Below, in pieces: positions 44,501-56,410 of a DNA stretch of 64,000 nt. Source of the DNA: Laburnicola sp. R22_1 (Eukaryota > Ascomycota > Dothideomycetes > Pleosporales > Didymosphaeriaceae); the NCBI GenBank assembly GCA_014281115.1, contig JACONQ010000002.1:1240001-1304000 (forward strand), written 5' to 3'. The notes beneath the pieces are model-generated. The model saw only the letters and a program-made list of their open reading frames with translations. It was not told where the DNA came from and did not search any database. Position 1 is the stretch's first letter. Each line of letters begins with the position of its first letter. The position numbers were made by a program, and so were the translations under genes.

Positions 44501-45201
44501 ACGTGTCCGTGCGCGTGATGCGCCACTTCGCGTGATGCGCCGCTTTTTACTAGGAAAATCAAGAAAAATAAGGAAGTTTAAAGCAGTATAACTCTTTAAC
44601 TACCTTTCCTTTTTAAAGTCTTCCTTTATTAAAGTTATTAAGAAAGACCATCTCTATAACTTTAGAATTTTAGTTTTCTAATAATAATTAGTTTTAAGAA
44701 AAAGTATAAAGTCCTAAAATTCAAGTCCCTAAAATTTAAAAATAATGCTTTTTTAGGTATAAAGTATACTATTTAGAATATATTTTGTATTAGAACTTTT
44801 TCTTATAAAGAGCTACTTAAGAATATAGATTATCTTTCCTAATTTATTTTTCTTAAAAAATAAAAAGATAATCTATATTCTTAAGTAGCTCTTTATAAGA
44901 AAAAGTTCTAATACAAAATATATTCTAAATAGTATACTTTATACCTAAAAAGCATTATTTTTAAATTTTAGGGACTTGAATTTTAGGACTTTTATACTTT
45001 TTTCTTAAAACTAATTATTATTAGAAAACTAAAATTCTAAAGTTATAGAGATGGTCTTTCTTAATAACTTTAATAAAGGAAGACTTTAAAAAGGAAAGGT
45101 AGTTAAAGAGTTATACTGCTTTAAACTTCCTTATTTTTCTTGATTTTCCTAGTAAAAAGCGGTGCATCACGCGAAGTGGCGCAGCACGCGCACGGACACG
45201 T
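44501..45201. mobile_element. 701-bp palindromic foldback element, copy 2
   Basis: Near-perfect inverted repeat centred near 44,851, with a loop of only ~30 bp between ATTATCTTT and AAAGATAAT. Ends are ACGTGTCCGTGCGC and its complement, flanked by TA. The outer ~45 bp contain GCGTGATGCGCC twice in direct orientation on the left side; the right arm has one base change (GCATCACG / GCAGCACG). The interior is clearly homologous to the element at 39,434, but the terminal repeats differ. It is inserted in the gypsy relic. Confidence 0.9.
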
Positions 45202-46382
45202 TAGTCCTTTATATTATAAAAAACAAACTATATAGTAAAGCTATATCTATTAATATTAAGCTAGTCTATAAAATAGATATCTACTTTTACGCTTCTCTTT
45301 CCTACAAAGTTCTTAAGAAGAATTAGTGTCTTTAGGTAAAGGAGTTTAGCTTTAAGCTATTTTTATACTACCTTTATATACCTTAAAGTAATAAGATTAT
45401 AAGCGCTAGCACTAGTATCTATTAAGGCTTATAATCTAAGAGCTAATCTTTAGAATATAATTTATACTAGTATAACTAGCTAGAGGTCTCTAAATAGCTT
45501 AGGAACTCTTACTATCTTGTTATCTATAGGTAGTAATTTTAGTTTAGCATCTGCGTTTTATAATTAAAATTATAGCTTATCTAGATTAATTAGTTTAGTA
45601 GTCCCTATATAAGCTACTAGGTTAGAGTAGTCTAGTAGCTTATATTTAAAGTCTTATTATTTAATAAACTACCTACCTCTAAATTAGAGTAGTAAGTAAT
45701 ACTAACTTTATTTAAATTAAAATTATCTACTACCTATATATTTACTTATAGAGTTATCTTTTAGAAATAGTTATAGTAGCTTAAGTGCTTATTTCCAATC
45801 TTACTATACTAAAAATAAGCATTATGCTTAATACACTATATTCTATTATAGTTATAGAAGAATAAGAAATAAATCGTAGGGCTAGAGTAGAGTGCTTATT
45901 TTTTAGTTACTATATATAAGAGCTTTAATCTAGAGGGTAGTAGCTTATAAAAGGTTTATATACGCGTCTAAAATAGGTTTATTATATTATTATTTTAAAG
46001 AGTGTAGCTAGCTATAGCTCTATAGCGTTTAATTTCTAAGTAGTTAATATTAGAATTTTTTATCTTTCTCTAGAGTATTAACTTAAACCTCCTAGTTAAC
46101 TTAAGTTATAATTTATCCTTTTAGGTCTTTACGTCTAGTTTACCCTTTCTAGCTAGATGCTTAAAAGCCTATAGAAATATCTAGGTGTCTATTCTATTAG
46201 AGAAAAAGAGCTTATAGAACTTTTTACGTGCCTATTAGAAAGTAAAAGAATTATAGTAAGTCTTTTTTAAAATTTTAAAAAGTAAGTTAAGTCTATAACC
46301 TTTCTAAAGGGCCTAATTTATTTAATACTAATTTTGCGCAGCCTTTTAAGACACGTCTCTAAAGTAGCTAAATATAGCTTCT

Positions 46383-46485
46383 ATGTAGCGTTAAAATAAC
46401 TACCTAGGAGTAGCACGATAAAGGCTTTTATCTTAAATAACATAACAAAAAAAGCAGAGCCCCCTACTTAGTAATTAAAAAGAGC
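46383..46485 (-). mobile_element. Family A short copy (103 bp) with 11-bp target duplication
   Basis: Only the terminal module of family A is present, from ATGTAGCGTTAAAATAACTA to ...AATTAAAAAGAGC. ATATAGCTTCT flanks it on both sides (46,372-46,382 and 46,486-46,496). The shared end with longer copies and the variable other end suggest truncation during insertion. Confidence 0.75.
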
Positions 46486-47658
46486 ATATAGCTTCTATAA
46501 GATTATCTTAATTTTCTGCGTCATTATTACCTTAGTAGTAGTCTATATTAACCTAGATCTTATTACGCATATCCTCTAGCTAATCTTTAATATTAGGGCT
46601 AGATTAACCTTTTCTATAATACTTATTAATATTAAGTAGCTTTATAAAGCGTCCTAGCTTAGATATATTAAAAAGAGCAATAAAAGTATATCTATTTTTA
46701 AGTATATCTATTTAATTGCTATTAGTAAGCTTAGTTTATATATATCCTAGAACTAGAAAGTAATAAAAGGTGTTATCTAGATATAGAGTAGGCACTACAA
46801 GCTAGGGCAAATATTAAGGCGCTTACTAGGGCGCTAGATAGGGCGCATATTAGAACGTAACTAGGTAGAATAAGCTCTACTTAGCTATATAAGAGCAGCG
46901 TAAACTATATAGTAGATTAGGCGTTTCTAGGCTAGGGGCTTTTAAAAAGACTTAAGTGCAGCGCTATAGATTAGAATTATTTTTAACAAATAAAAGAGCT
47001 TTATTAGGAATAAATAAGTTATTTTTAATAGCTACGTAATTAGCACTATTAGACTAGAATTAAAATCTATTCTCTATTATATATATTATAGTATAAAGTA
47101 ACTATGCCTTAAGTATAGTAAAAGCTTATTTAAATATATTAGCGCGCTTACACAAAGTCTAAATAATACTTTTTTATATAGAGTTATATTTAAACTTTAT
47201 AATAGTCCTAGCTACTAAATCTAGTACTATTTCTAAAAGTAGGCCTTAAGAAAAGCGATATTAAGCCTAAAGCTAATAGGTGGCAAGTAATTATTTTATT
47301 TCTAGACTATACTAGAGTAATAGGGCTAGTTTAAATTGCACTAAAAACGCACTAAACTTCTTAATAGTTTTAAGTTCAGCTTTACCTTAGTGCGTAAGCT
47401 ACTTAAAGTCTACTAGCAAAAATTTACTACCTAGCTAATTTGCTTTAAGTGCGGTAATATTTTAATTATATTTAGAAGCCTTATAAGAAATTATATTAAA
47501 GTAGACCTTTCTTAGTAGTTTAATAATACTCTTCTTTTTTATAAAGCTAGGGACGAAGCAACTAGTTATTTTAAAAGTAGCTATAGGCTGCTTTCTATAC
47601 TTAATAGATAATAAATCGCTAGTAGAGTTAAATAGAAAAATTCTATAATAAAAATTAT

Positions 47659-47756
47659 GGGTTTTTTGCGACTAAGGGGTTTCTAATAAAATTATTATAA
47701 TAATAGCAGTTATCCCTCCTACTATTATTAATACAAAAAGCATTTTAAAATAGTGT
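47659..47756 (+). mobile_element. Family B short element, copy 3, with 11-bp target duplication
   Basis: An element of 98 bp flanked by ATAAAAATTAT on both sides (47,648-47,658 and 47,757-47,767). It starts GGGTTTTTTGCGACTAAGGG and carries the same hairpin and CATTTTAAAA end as other copies. Confidence 0.8.
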
Positions 47757-48239
47757 ATAAAAATTATATAAACTATTATTAGTAGAGTGTGTGCAAATAT
47801 CCCCTACTATATTATCTATTATAGAGTTATATTAAGAGGACTTAGAGAAAACTCTAAAGGCTAGAGAGGTTTTCTAAATAAAATAGTAGTAGCTTACTAT
47901 AGTGTAGGCAATTGTAAAGTTAAGTAAAGTAGAGTTATAGAAAGGGTATAGTAAATAGACATAAGATAGTAGGTTTTATATAGCGTGTAAGCTAGCACAT
48001 AGTCTAAGCTAAGAAAAGATTAGGTAAATAATAAAGTATAAGATAAATTATATAAATTATTAACTTTTATATTACTACTATAGTCTAGCTCTAATTCCTT
48101 TAGCTCTATATCTTATACTATTACTATAATAGTGCTAGAAGGTAGTTATTAGGCAAGTTAGCTCTATAGAGTATAACGCGGTAGTTGCTATTTATTAATT
48201 ATTAATTATTATTTATTTTTAGAATATTAGGATTTTAGG

Positions 48240-48665
48240 GGTAGTCTCTTTTAATAGACCTTAGCGTAGTGTAATAACTATCTAGCATAACTAGTAACTA
48301 ATAAAGTTCCTATCCTTATATATTAAGTAAAGGAGAGACTTAGAAGCGGCCTTTTTTAATAGACTTTAGAGTAGTAAAATATAAACTCCTTAGTGCTAGA
48401 GATTCTTCCTAGTAACTAATAAAGTTCCTACCCTTATATAATAAGTAAAGAAGAAACTTAGAAGTAGCCTTTTTTTAATAAACCTTAGAGTAGTAAAATA
48501 TAAACTCCCTAGCGCTAGGAATTCTTCCTAATAACTAATAAAGTTCCTACTCTTATATAATAAGTAAAGGAGAAACTTAGAAGTAGCCTCTCTTAATAGA
48601 CCTTAGAGTAGTAAAATACAAACTCCCTAGTGCTAGAAATTCTTCCTAGTAACTAATAAAGTAAA
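48240..48665. repeat. Tandem repeat, period about 118 bp, ~3.5 copies
   Basis: The marker AGTAACTAATAAAGT recurs near 48,293, 48,411, 48,530 and 48,648, spacing 118-119 bp. Between markers the units share CTTAGAAGTAGCC, CTTAGAGTAGTAAAATA and AATTCTTCCTA. Copies are about 85-90% alike by eye. Confidence 0.8.
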
Positions 48666-49919
48666 ACTTCTACTAATTTAACCGCCTATAGGTAGCGTCT
48701 TAAAAAAGAAGTAGATATTATATTACTATTTATAGCTAAAGAAAATATTAATCTTAGTATAATATAAGGGTAGTATACAGTCTTATAGGGTAAACCTTTT
48801 AGGGATAGCTAGTATAATTAAAAGAAATAATTAAATTAAGACTATACTAAGATAGGCAATAAAAAAGGGATCTAGGGGGCCATTACTTATATAGTAGGCG
48901 GCATAGGGCATAGGCCTACACTAACTATACGCTAATACTAACTAGAAAAGGCGCCTTCTATAAGATAAAAGGCGCTATTAGAGTGTAAAAGGAAAGGTAA
49001 TAGTAAATAACTAGTAGAAAGGTAGGTATAAACCGTTACATAAACTATATAAAAGCTTCTAGCCATTATATATAATAATACTAATAATAATAATATTCTA
49101 GCTTAAAGTATTTAGTATAAACTATTAAAGAAAAATATTATCTAGAACTAAAAAATTTAATCCTATATCTTACTTTGTGAAAAAAGTAAGCTAGAAATAG
49201 TAAGTTAGAGAGCTAATTATGTATTAAAGCTATATTAGAAAAGAACGCTATTAGGGCTAATATATAAATAAGCTCTTAGCTATTATAGCTAAGCTAAAGA
49301 ATATTATATAAGCATTAAGTATATAACTATAAAGCCTTATTATTAAAACTATATTAGTAAGCAAAATAAATAATAAAATAACATATTAGAATTTGGCTAT
49401 TATAATAAAAGATAAATAGATAAATAACTATAAGCTACCTAATAATAACTAAAATAGTCGTTTCGATAATAAGTTACAATTAAAGCCAAAGTCAACTTTA
49501 AGTAACGCATAAAAAGTTTACTAAAAGATAATTATAAGAAATCTAATATTATATGAATTAAATTACTTAAAACTAAAAATAAAATATAATATAAAACTAA
49601 CCTAATAAATATTATAAAATACGCTATCGTAATATAAATAAGCTCGTAATTAATTTTTCTAAATTAATAACTTTTGACAACTTGTCGCAATTAAGCGCTT
49701 TAATAATTTTAAGCAATTGCTAAAAAAGATTAAAAACAATATACTAAACAAGGCAATATTATATATATTAAATTACTTATTACTAAAAAATAAAATATAA
49801 TATATAAAAGACTTATTTTATAATATAAAATACATTAGCGTATAATAAACTAAGGAGTAATAAATTATTCTAAAATAAGGCGTTTATTATTAATATTACA
49901 ACTAAGTAATAGTAAAACA

Positions 49920-50150
49920 AAGTTTATATATAAAACAATAGCTCGTATATAAAATACTAGTTTATATATAAAACACTAGTTAGTATATAAAACACAAGTT
50001 TGCATATAAAACACTAGTTTGTATATAAAATAATAGCTTGCATATAAAACACTAGTCTGTATATAAAATAATAGCTCGTATATAAAACACTATTGTATAT
50101 AAAACACTAGTTTAAATATTAGTTTAAAACACTAGTACGCATAAAATTTA
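49920..50150. repeat. Minisatellite, period about 20-25 bp, TATATAAAACACTAGTTTG type
   Basis: About ten units of TATATAAAACACTAGTTTG with variants (AATAGCTCG, ACACAAGTTTGCA) run without interruption. No unit is exactly conserved and there are no unique spacers, so it is not a CRISPR-type array. No coding potential. Confidence 0.8.
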
Positions 50151-50744
50151 AAGGCATAATTAAACTATACAAAACTAAGTATTCGTTAGTCTAAATTATT
50201 TTGTATATAGATTGCTAGGTAGCGAGTTTATTAAAATTAATTAACTAGTTTAACAATACTAACTCGATTACCTTCTTATCTATTTATCTACTTTTCACAC
50301 TTATTTCTATAATACACCTCCTAAGTAAGCTATAATAATAATAAGCCTACTAAAAATATAGAAATAAGGTATAAAACCTTTTATAAGCTAATAATAAAAT
50401 AGTATTATATTATAAGTATTTAAGTATCATATATACGCTAAGTAAAAATTTAATACTATACTTTGTTTATTATTATATAAGCATAAATAGTTATTATAAA
50501 TAATTATATAAGCGCTTTTCTTAACTTTTTCTTAGACTTATTTACTTATAAGCTTAACTTATTATTATATAAGCTTAAAGTTTTTTTAGCTTTTTTAGCT
50601 TTTTCTTTTTATCTTTTAAACTTTATTATCTAAAATAGTATATTATGCTATTAATCTCTAGCTCTTTCTATTACTAATAAGTATAGCCTTTTAAAAAAAA
50701 TTTATACTATTAATCTAAACATTGCGCAAGCTATATATTTTACG

Positions 50745-50915
50745 AAGGGGCGTATTATAGTGGGTACGGGCGTAAGGCCGTCTAAGTATAGCAGAAGTCT
50801 AGATAGTGAATCTACCCTGTAATGGGAGACTATAAGCGAGGATTTTAGTCTAGAAATAAGCGAAAACTTAGACTTCTTAGCGAGTTCGAATCTCGTCCTT
50901 TCTCCCCTTAGGTTT
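50745..50915 (+). ncRNA. Possible tRNA-like pol III transcription relic
   Basis: A patch noticeably less AT-rich than its surroundings. It contains GCGAGTTCGAATCTCGT, which has the stem-loop of a T-arm and a good B-box core (GTTCGAATC), followed about 25 nt later by GGTTTTTAAA, a pol III-type T run. Upstream, GGGAGACTATAAGCGAGG could be a decayed acceptor and A-box. Acceptor pairing is imperfect and no clean cloverleaf folds, so this is either a RIP-damaged tRNA gene or a tRNA-derived SINE fragment. Confidence 0.35.
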
Positions 50916-51639
50916 TTAAATACTAAAAAACTATTCTTTATAGATAAGAAGAAAAGTAGCCCAAATAAGCTAGTATCTCTAATAATTAAGAAATTTCTAA
51001 CTATTTAAGCTAGTCTTAACTAAGTTATTAGATTAAACTTATAGGATAGGAAAGCTATTATTAGCAAGTACCTCTAATAATTAAGAAATCTCTAACTAGT
51101 TATTAATTAGTTTTAATAAGTTATTAAGATTTAAACTTATAGAACAAGAAAGTTAATTAAGGCATATTACTATCTTCTAATTTAGAAAAGACTTTGTTGG
51201 AAATTTTAATTTACGCTTTAGATAGACAATAGGCTACTAGTATTAGTTTTTCCTTAACTCTCTTTAAAGGGCTTTTTTACTAGGGGAAAGTGCCCCATGT
51301 CCACCTATACAATTTTCCTATGGCTGTATTTAATTTATAGAAAATTTAGAAGCAATGGAAATATTCTTAATATATTTTACTTTTACTACTAATTATTATA
51401 AAAAGTTAGAAACTTAAGCTACTAAAGGTTAAGCTACTAAACTACTTACTTATTATTAAGCTATAACCTTAAAATCTTAATTAATATCTATATTACTTAC
51501 TAAGCCTAATACTTTAATACTAAATAAAGAAGCTTATAATTCTAAAATAGCTACTACTATAATTAAAAAGTTAGAATAAGCTTTTACAAATATTTAAGTA
51601 ATACTCTACTATAAGTATTTAAAAATATTCGTATACTAT

Positions 51640-51910
51640 AAAGGCAAGGGCACCTAAAAGTATTAAGGTTTTTATATTACTATATAATAGTACTATATAG
51701 GGATTATATAATATCTATATACTACACCCTATACACTATAGAATCTTCTCCTTTTATTTATATCCTTTTTAAATATAAGTAATAAATACTAAAGTTAGTT
51801 CTATTATATTTTTATATGCTTATTCTATACACTCTTTATACTTACTATTATAGATTTAGTAAATAGTATTATCTATATAGCTAGCTATAAAATACTTATT
51901 TAATACTAAT
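51640..51910. repeat. Dispersed repeat C, copy 1
   Basis: Shares long segments with 55,490-55,770 in the same orientation, including TATAGAATCTTCT, TATAAGTAATAAATACTAAA and CTATATAGCTAGCTATA. Class unknown. Confidence 0.6.
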
Positions 51911-52261
51911 TAGTAGTTAACTAACTTTTAACTATAAATTAGTAAGAGTAAAGATAAAGTATATAATTATTATTAGCTCTACGCTTTATTTTATTATACT
52001 TATTTTTATATATAAGAGGATAGTAAATTAAACCTTTACAAAGTTAGTAAGTAGATATTAATATTGTATAAAATAAAGAAAGCAATTATATAAGATATAT
52101 AAAACCTATCCTTATTAATAAAAATAGTAAATTAACTTTTTTATTAAGTTAGTAAGTAGATATTACTATTATATAAGATTTAAGAAAAGATAGTAAACTA
52201 AATACACTACTAGTAGTTATATAAATATATAGTTAGATCGCTTACCAAGCTTATAACGCGC

Positions 52262-52375
52262 TAACGCTTTTATTAATACTACCTTAAAATGGTTTTCTAT
52301 ATATATAATAGCAGGAGAGATATTTACTATTATTATAATATTTTTAATAGAAACCCCTTAGTCGCAAAAAAACAA
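52262..52375 (-). repeat. Family B short repeat, copy 4
   Basis: In reverse complement it reads GTTTTTTTGCGACTAAGGGG, then the hairpin region and CCATTTTAAGGTAGTATTAA. No clean target duplication identified. Confidence 0.65.
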
Positions 52376-52529
52376 ACTATAGTTTAATAATAATAAACTC
52401 TAATAAAGTGCAACTCTTTATATAACTAACCTATTAAATAAACTAGTTATATAATAACTACTCCTACTACTTTATATAAAGCTTTTATCCCTATTACCTT
52501 TACTTTATAAAATAATACTAATATACCTA

Positions 52530-52640
52530 TATCTACCTAGGAGTAGAATAACAAAGGCTTTTATCTTAAATAACATAACAAAAAAAGCAGAGCCCTCTGC
52601 TTAGTAACTAAAAAGAGCGTAAAAGGTAATTAAAAAAGAA
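52530..52640 (-). repeat. Family A 3' module fragment
   Basis: Reads CTACCTAGGAGTAGAATAAC then TTTTATCTTAAATAACATAA and GCAGAGCCCTCTGCTTAGTA, the family A terminal module on the minus strand. It stands alone, just left of the complete plus-strand copy. Confidence 0.6.
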
Positions 52641-52666
52641 CTTTATATAAATAATATATTATTACT

Positions 52667-53836
52667 ATAGTTAGCTTGCCAAACACCTTTTTTAACCTTT
52701 TTCCTAGATTAAGGTTAAAGTAAATTAAGATAGAAGGTTATTATATACTATGTATGGCACCTAGTTCTAATTAAAGACTAACCTTAAATACTATCTAATA
52801 ACGTAACAATAGTTTAAACTTACTTATACTCTATTTATACTTTATAAACTCCTAACCTATATAAGGTTTACTTATGCTATACATAGCATACTTAGCTTAT
52901 TACTACTACTATTATTAGTTATCTACGCTTACACGCCGCTTACGTAGCGTACTTGCTTAAATAAGCTAACTTAATAGTAATAATAGTAATAATAGCTAAA
53001 AGGATCTTGTAGATCTATATAATACTTTTACTATACTAAAAATTATTAATAAATACCTTATTTTGTATATTTTACATCCCCTACTAAATTTTATTACTTA
53101 CTAAGAGTAATCGCCACTAGAACTAGAATTAAACCTAGCAGTCCTTCGCGAACTAGATTAGCTACCAATCTAGTAGATATATAAAGATCGCCTCTTAGAC
53201 AGTTAAGTATACTAGGCTTCTATAGATAACTATCTTATAGATAGAATAAAACTTTAGTATTATTATCTTAGTAGTAGTAGCGCAAAACTTTAGCGTGTAC
53301 TCTTTAGTAGTAGCAAGTACCTTAGCTTTAGGGACAATATTAATGCCTAGATAGTAGGGCGTAGGCGTAGAGAGATAGTAATAGAACAAGATTTATTAAA
53401 AATAACTTTAATATAGTAATAAAGTAATAGTATATCTAGTATATATTACTCTTATACTATTTATAAGTATAGTAGTACGTACCTATTAATATAGTAAATA
53501 CTAAATATTAACTTATAGTATTTGCAATAATTTAGAGAGTAGTTTATAATAATTAAGATAGTAAAGAAGAGATAGCTTATAGCGTAGTAGCGCTAAAGTT
53601 ATATCTCTTCTAAAGTTCTAAGTAGCCTCTTTATAAAAACTTTATATATAGGAGCTGTGCGCACTAAGACTACTAAGCTTGCTTAGCAGTTTAAACGCGC
53701 CTTTTTTATAATTACTACCTTTTTTACGCTCTTTTTAATTACGAAGTGGGGGGCTCTACTTTTTTTATTATGTTATTTAAGATAAAAGCCTTTGTTATGC
53801 TACCCTAGATAGTTTATTTAACGCTACATATTATTA
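52667..53836 (+). mobile_element. Family A element, ~1.17-kb copy with 12-bp target duplication
   Basis: From GTTAGCTTGCCAAACACC to ...TTTAACGCTACAT, flanked by ATTATTACTATA on both sides. It includes the conserved terminal module with GGGGGGCTCTAC and TTATTTAAGATAAAAGCC. No reliable protein is readable. This is the clearest uninterrupted plus-strand copy. Confidence 0.75.
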
Positions 53837-53944
53837 CTATAATTTTATTATTAATTATATAATCTTACTTTTAACTACTATTAGCTAGATTACTACTCTA
53901 CTATTAATAAGCCTAATTATAGCTTTAATAAATAGTAGTAAAGT

Positions 53945-55300
53945 GTATAGCGTTAATTAAATCTACCTAGGGGTAGAATAACAAAGCCTTTTATCTTAAA
54001 TAACATAATAAAAAAGTAGAGCCCCCTACTTAGTAATTAAAAGGAGTGTAAAAAAGGTAATTATAAAAAAAAGCGCGTTTAAACTCGCTAAGCGAGTTTT
54101 AGTGTAAAGGCTCCTATAAGTAAAATTTTTATAAAAAGGCTACCTAGAACTTTAGTAGGGGAGAAATAAACCTTTAGTACTACTATACTATAGTTATTCT
54201 TTCTCCTTCTCTACTATTCTAATTATCGTAAATAACACAAGTTAATATATTAATAGATATGTGTGGCGTTAAATTAACTACCTAGAGGTAGCACAATAAA
54301 GGCTTTTATCTTAAATAACATAATAAAAAAAGCAGAGCCCCCTACTTAGTAATTAAAAAGAGCGTAAAAAAGATAGTAATTATAAAAAAAGCGCATTCAA
54401 ACTGCTAAGCGAGCTTGGCGGTCTTGGCGCGCATAGCTTCCATGTGCAAAGTTTTTACAAAGAGGCCACTTAGAACTTTGAATTAATAGGTATACACTAT
54501 TTCTTATAAGTAGAATAAGGTTAATATATACTAGATATACGTCTATCGCTCTATTACTATATTAAAGTTATTCTTAACAAATCTCCTACTATCTCTCTAC
54601 GCCCTACTATCTACTTAAGTATTAACCCTAAATTGTTTAACGCTAATATACTTACTAATACTAAAGAGTATATACTAAAGATTTGTAACACTATCCTTAA
54701 AATAACTACGCTAGAGTTCTATTCTATCTATTAGATACTTATTTAGCGTGAGAGATAGGTATACTTAACTATTTATAAGGCAGTTCTAGTGTACTAGTTA
54801 GGCTAGCAGCTTATCTAGTTTACAAAGGACTACAAAGTTAAATTTTTACTTTAGTAGGCGTAATTACTTCTCATTAGTAATAAAATCCTTTAGTAAGGGA
54901 CGTAAAAGAAGAAGAAGAATAAGGTTTTTATTAATAAGCTCTAGTATAGTAAAAGTATTATATAGATCTACAAGATTCTTCTAGCTATTATAGCTATATT
55001 AGCTTATCTAAGTAAGTACGCTACGTAAGTGGCGTATAAGCGTAGATAGTTAATAATACTAATAGTAATAATCTAGGTAGGCTATATATAGCGTAAGTAA
55101 ATCTTGTATTAGGACTAGAAGCTTATAGGTATTAGGGAGTACAAGTAAGTTTAAACTATTATTGCGTTATTAAGGTGTTTAAGATTACTCTTTATTTAAA
55201 ATTAGGTGCTATACATAGTAGTATATAATAATCTTCTATCTTAACATACTTTAACCTTAAACTAAAAAAAGATTAAAAAAGGTGTTTAGTAAGCCAATGA
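53945..55300 (-). mobile_element. Family A element interrupted by a second family A copy
   Basis: The outer copy runs from about TATAGCGTTAATTAAATCTACC (53,947) to ...AAAAGGTGTTTAGTAAGCC (about 55,300). An inner copy of ~218 bp (about 54,263-54,480) starts ATGTGTGGCGTTAAATTAAC and ends ...CCACTTAGAACTTTG. ATTAATAGAT on the left and ATTAATAGGT on the right mark the inner target duplication. Compared with the intact copy at 61,786, the outer sequence resumes at the right place. Confidence 0.65.
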
Positions 55301-55489
55301 AGTAAAGTATAATAAATTATTACTTAATAGAATCTTCTTATAAACTAAAGTAAACTAGCAAGAGTAAAAACATATAGATAGGAAAATAATATATAAATAG
55401 AGTAAATATTAGTAGGTAAATAATTTATATAGAGATAACGAGAACTACTAATAGTAATCTTAAAATAAAAAGTTGCTAGTGTTTGTACA

Positions 55490-55770
55490 CTATATAGACA
55501 AAGGCCTTTAAGAGTATTAAGATTTTAATATTATTATATAATAGATATTATATAGAAATTATATAATACCTATATACTATAGTCTATATACTATAGAATC
55601 TTCTTTTTTATCTATATCTCTTTTAGATATAAGTAATTAATACTAAAGTTAGTGCTATTATATTATTTCTCTTTCTTATACGCTTATTCTATACAATCTC
55701 TTTACTTACTAATATAGAGTAGTACACTCTATCTATATAGCTAGCTATAGAGTACTTATTTAATAAAGAC
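55490..55770. repeat. Dispersed repeat C, copy 2
   Basis: Direct-orientation partner of 51,640-51,910, ending in CTATATAGCTAGCTATAGAG. Class unknown. Confidence 0.6.
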
Positions 55771-56262
55771 TATATTTCTCCTAGGCAGAAGTATAAACTG
55801 CCTCCACTTATTAGTTTTTAAGTGGCCCTACTACGTTTAATTATTGCGTTTTTTATTACGTTACTAGTGCCTATATAATATAATATTATATATAAGCGCT
55901 AAGCCCTAGGACTAGAGCGTGTTAAAGTTTTCTAACGTCTTTCCCTAGCTTCTAAGACAACTAACCTATAACAATAACACCCTAACTTGCTTGCCCACTA
56001 CTACGTTACTAGATAATTAATACCCACCTTTTAACCTTTTACTATCCTATTACTAGATAATTAATAACTTAGAACCTTTACTCTACTCTACTATTATAAT
56101 ATATAATAATAGTGCCTTTTATTTTACTACTCTCTGTATATAGTGCGGACTCGACCTTAGTTAGAATCTTCACACAACAAAGATCTTCAATAATATATAA
56201 CAAATTGTGCGCGCGCTCTCTACTCATAATACTAAATAGCACCCTACTATTCTTTACTAACA

Positions 56263-56410
56263 ACCTATTAACCTATTAACCTATTAACCTATTAACCTAT
56301 TAACCTATTAACCTATTAACCTATTAACCTATTAACCTATTAACCTATTAACCTATTAACCTATTAACCTATTAACCTATTAACCTATTAACCTATTAAC
56401 CTATTAACCT
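56263..56410. repeat. (CTATTAAC)n satellite, ~18 copies
   Basis: Perfect 8-bp tandem repeat CCTATTAA over about 148 bp. All units are identical, in contrast to the decayed surroundings, implying recent expansion. The unit differs from the common fungal telomere repeat (CCCTAA), and the array is internal to the window. Confidence 0.95.

Larger units (their letters stand above)
40150..46371 (-). pseudogene. Ty3/gypsy retrotransposon relic (interrupted by B and foldback elements)
   Basis: Reading minus-strand frames through stops gives gypsy polyprotein order. A possible gag zinc-knuckle relic (Cys changed to Tyr) lies near 45,830-45,860. Reverse transcriptase lies at about 43,420-42,810, with LPLYSISLEHFKLLKAYIN, IIPSNASFALLVLFTKKLN, YKYRVLPFSLYNSSTTF and YLDNFYTIYINNILIFSK; the canonical Y-x-D-D is now YINN (about 42,963-42,974). 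The integrase C-terminal half (LGLSNTT... near 41,100) lies further left. The element is split by the 701-bp foldback element (44,501-45,201) and by a family B copy in the integrase region (41,211-41,321). LTR boundaries not determined. Confidence 0.75.

Noticed and set aside
49920..50150. CRISPR-like array
   Set aside because: There are no unique spacers, units vary continuously, and the genome is fungal.
36395..52375. Family B copies as terminal inverted repeats of ~4.7-kb transposons
   Set aside because: Two copies have their own 10-11-bp target duplications, so each is an independent short insertion.
53195..56263. Small minus-strand ORFs at 53,195-53,389 and 56,078-56,263
   Set aside because: Short, low-complexity frames in RIP-degraded DNA with no features of a gene.
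56263..56410. Telomere repeat
   Set aside because: The unit is 8 bp, CCTATTAA, not a known fungal telomere unit, and AT-rich transposon sequence continues for 7.5 kb on the far side.
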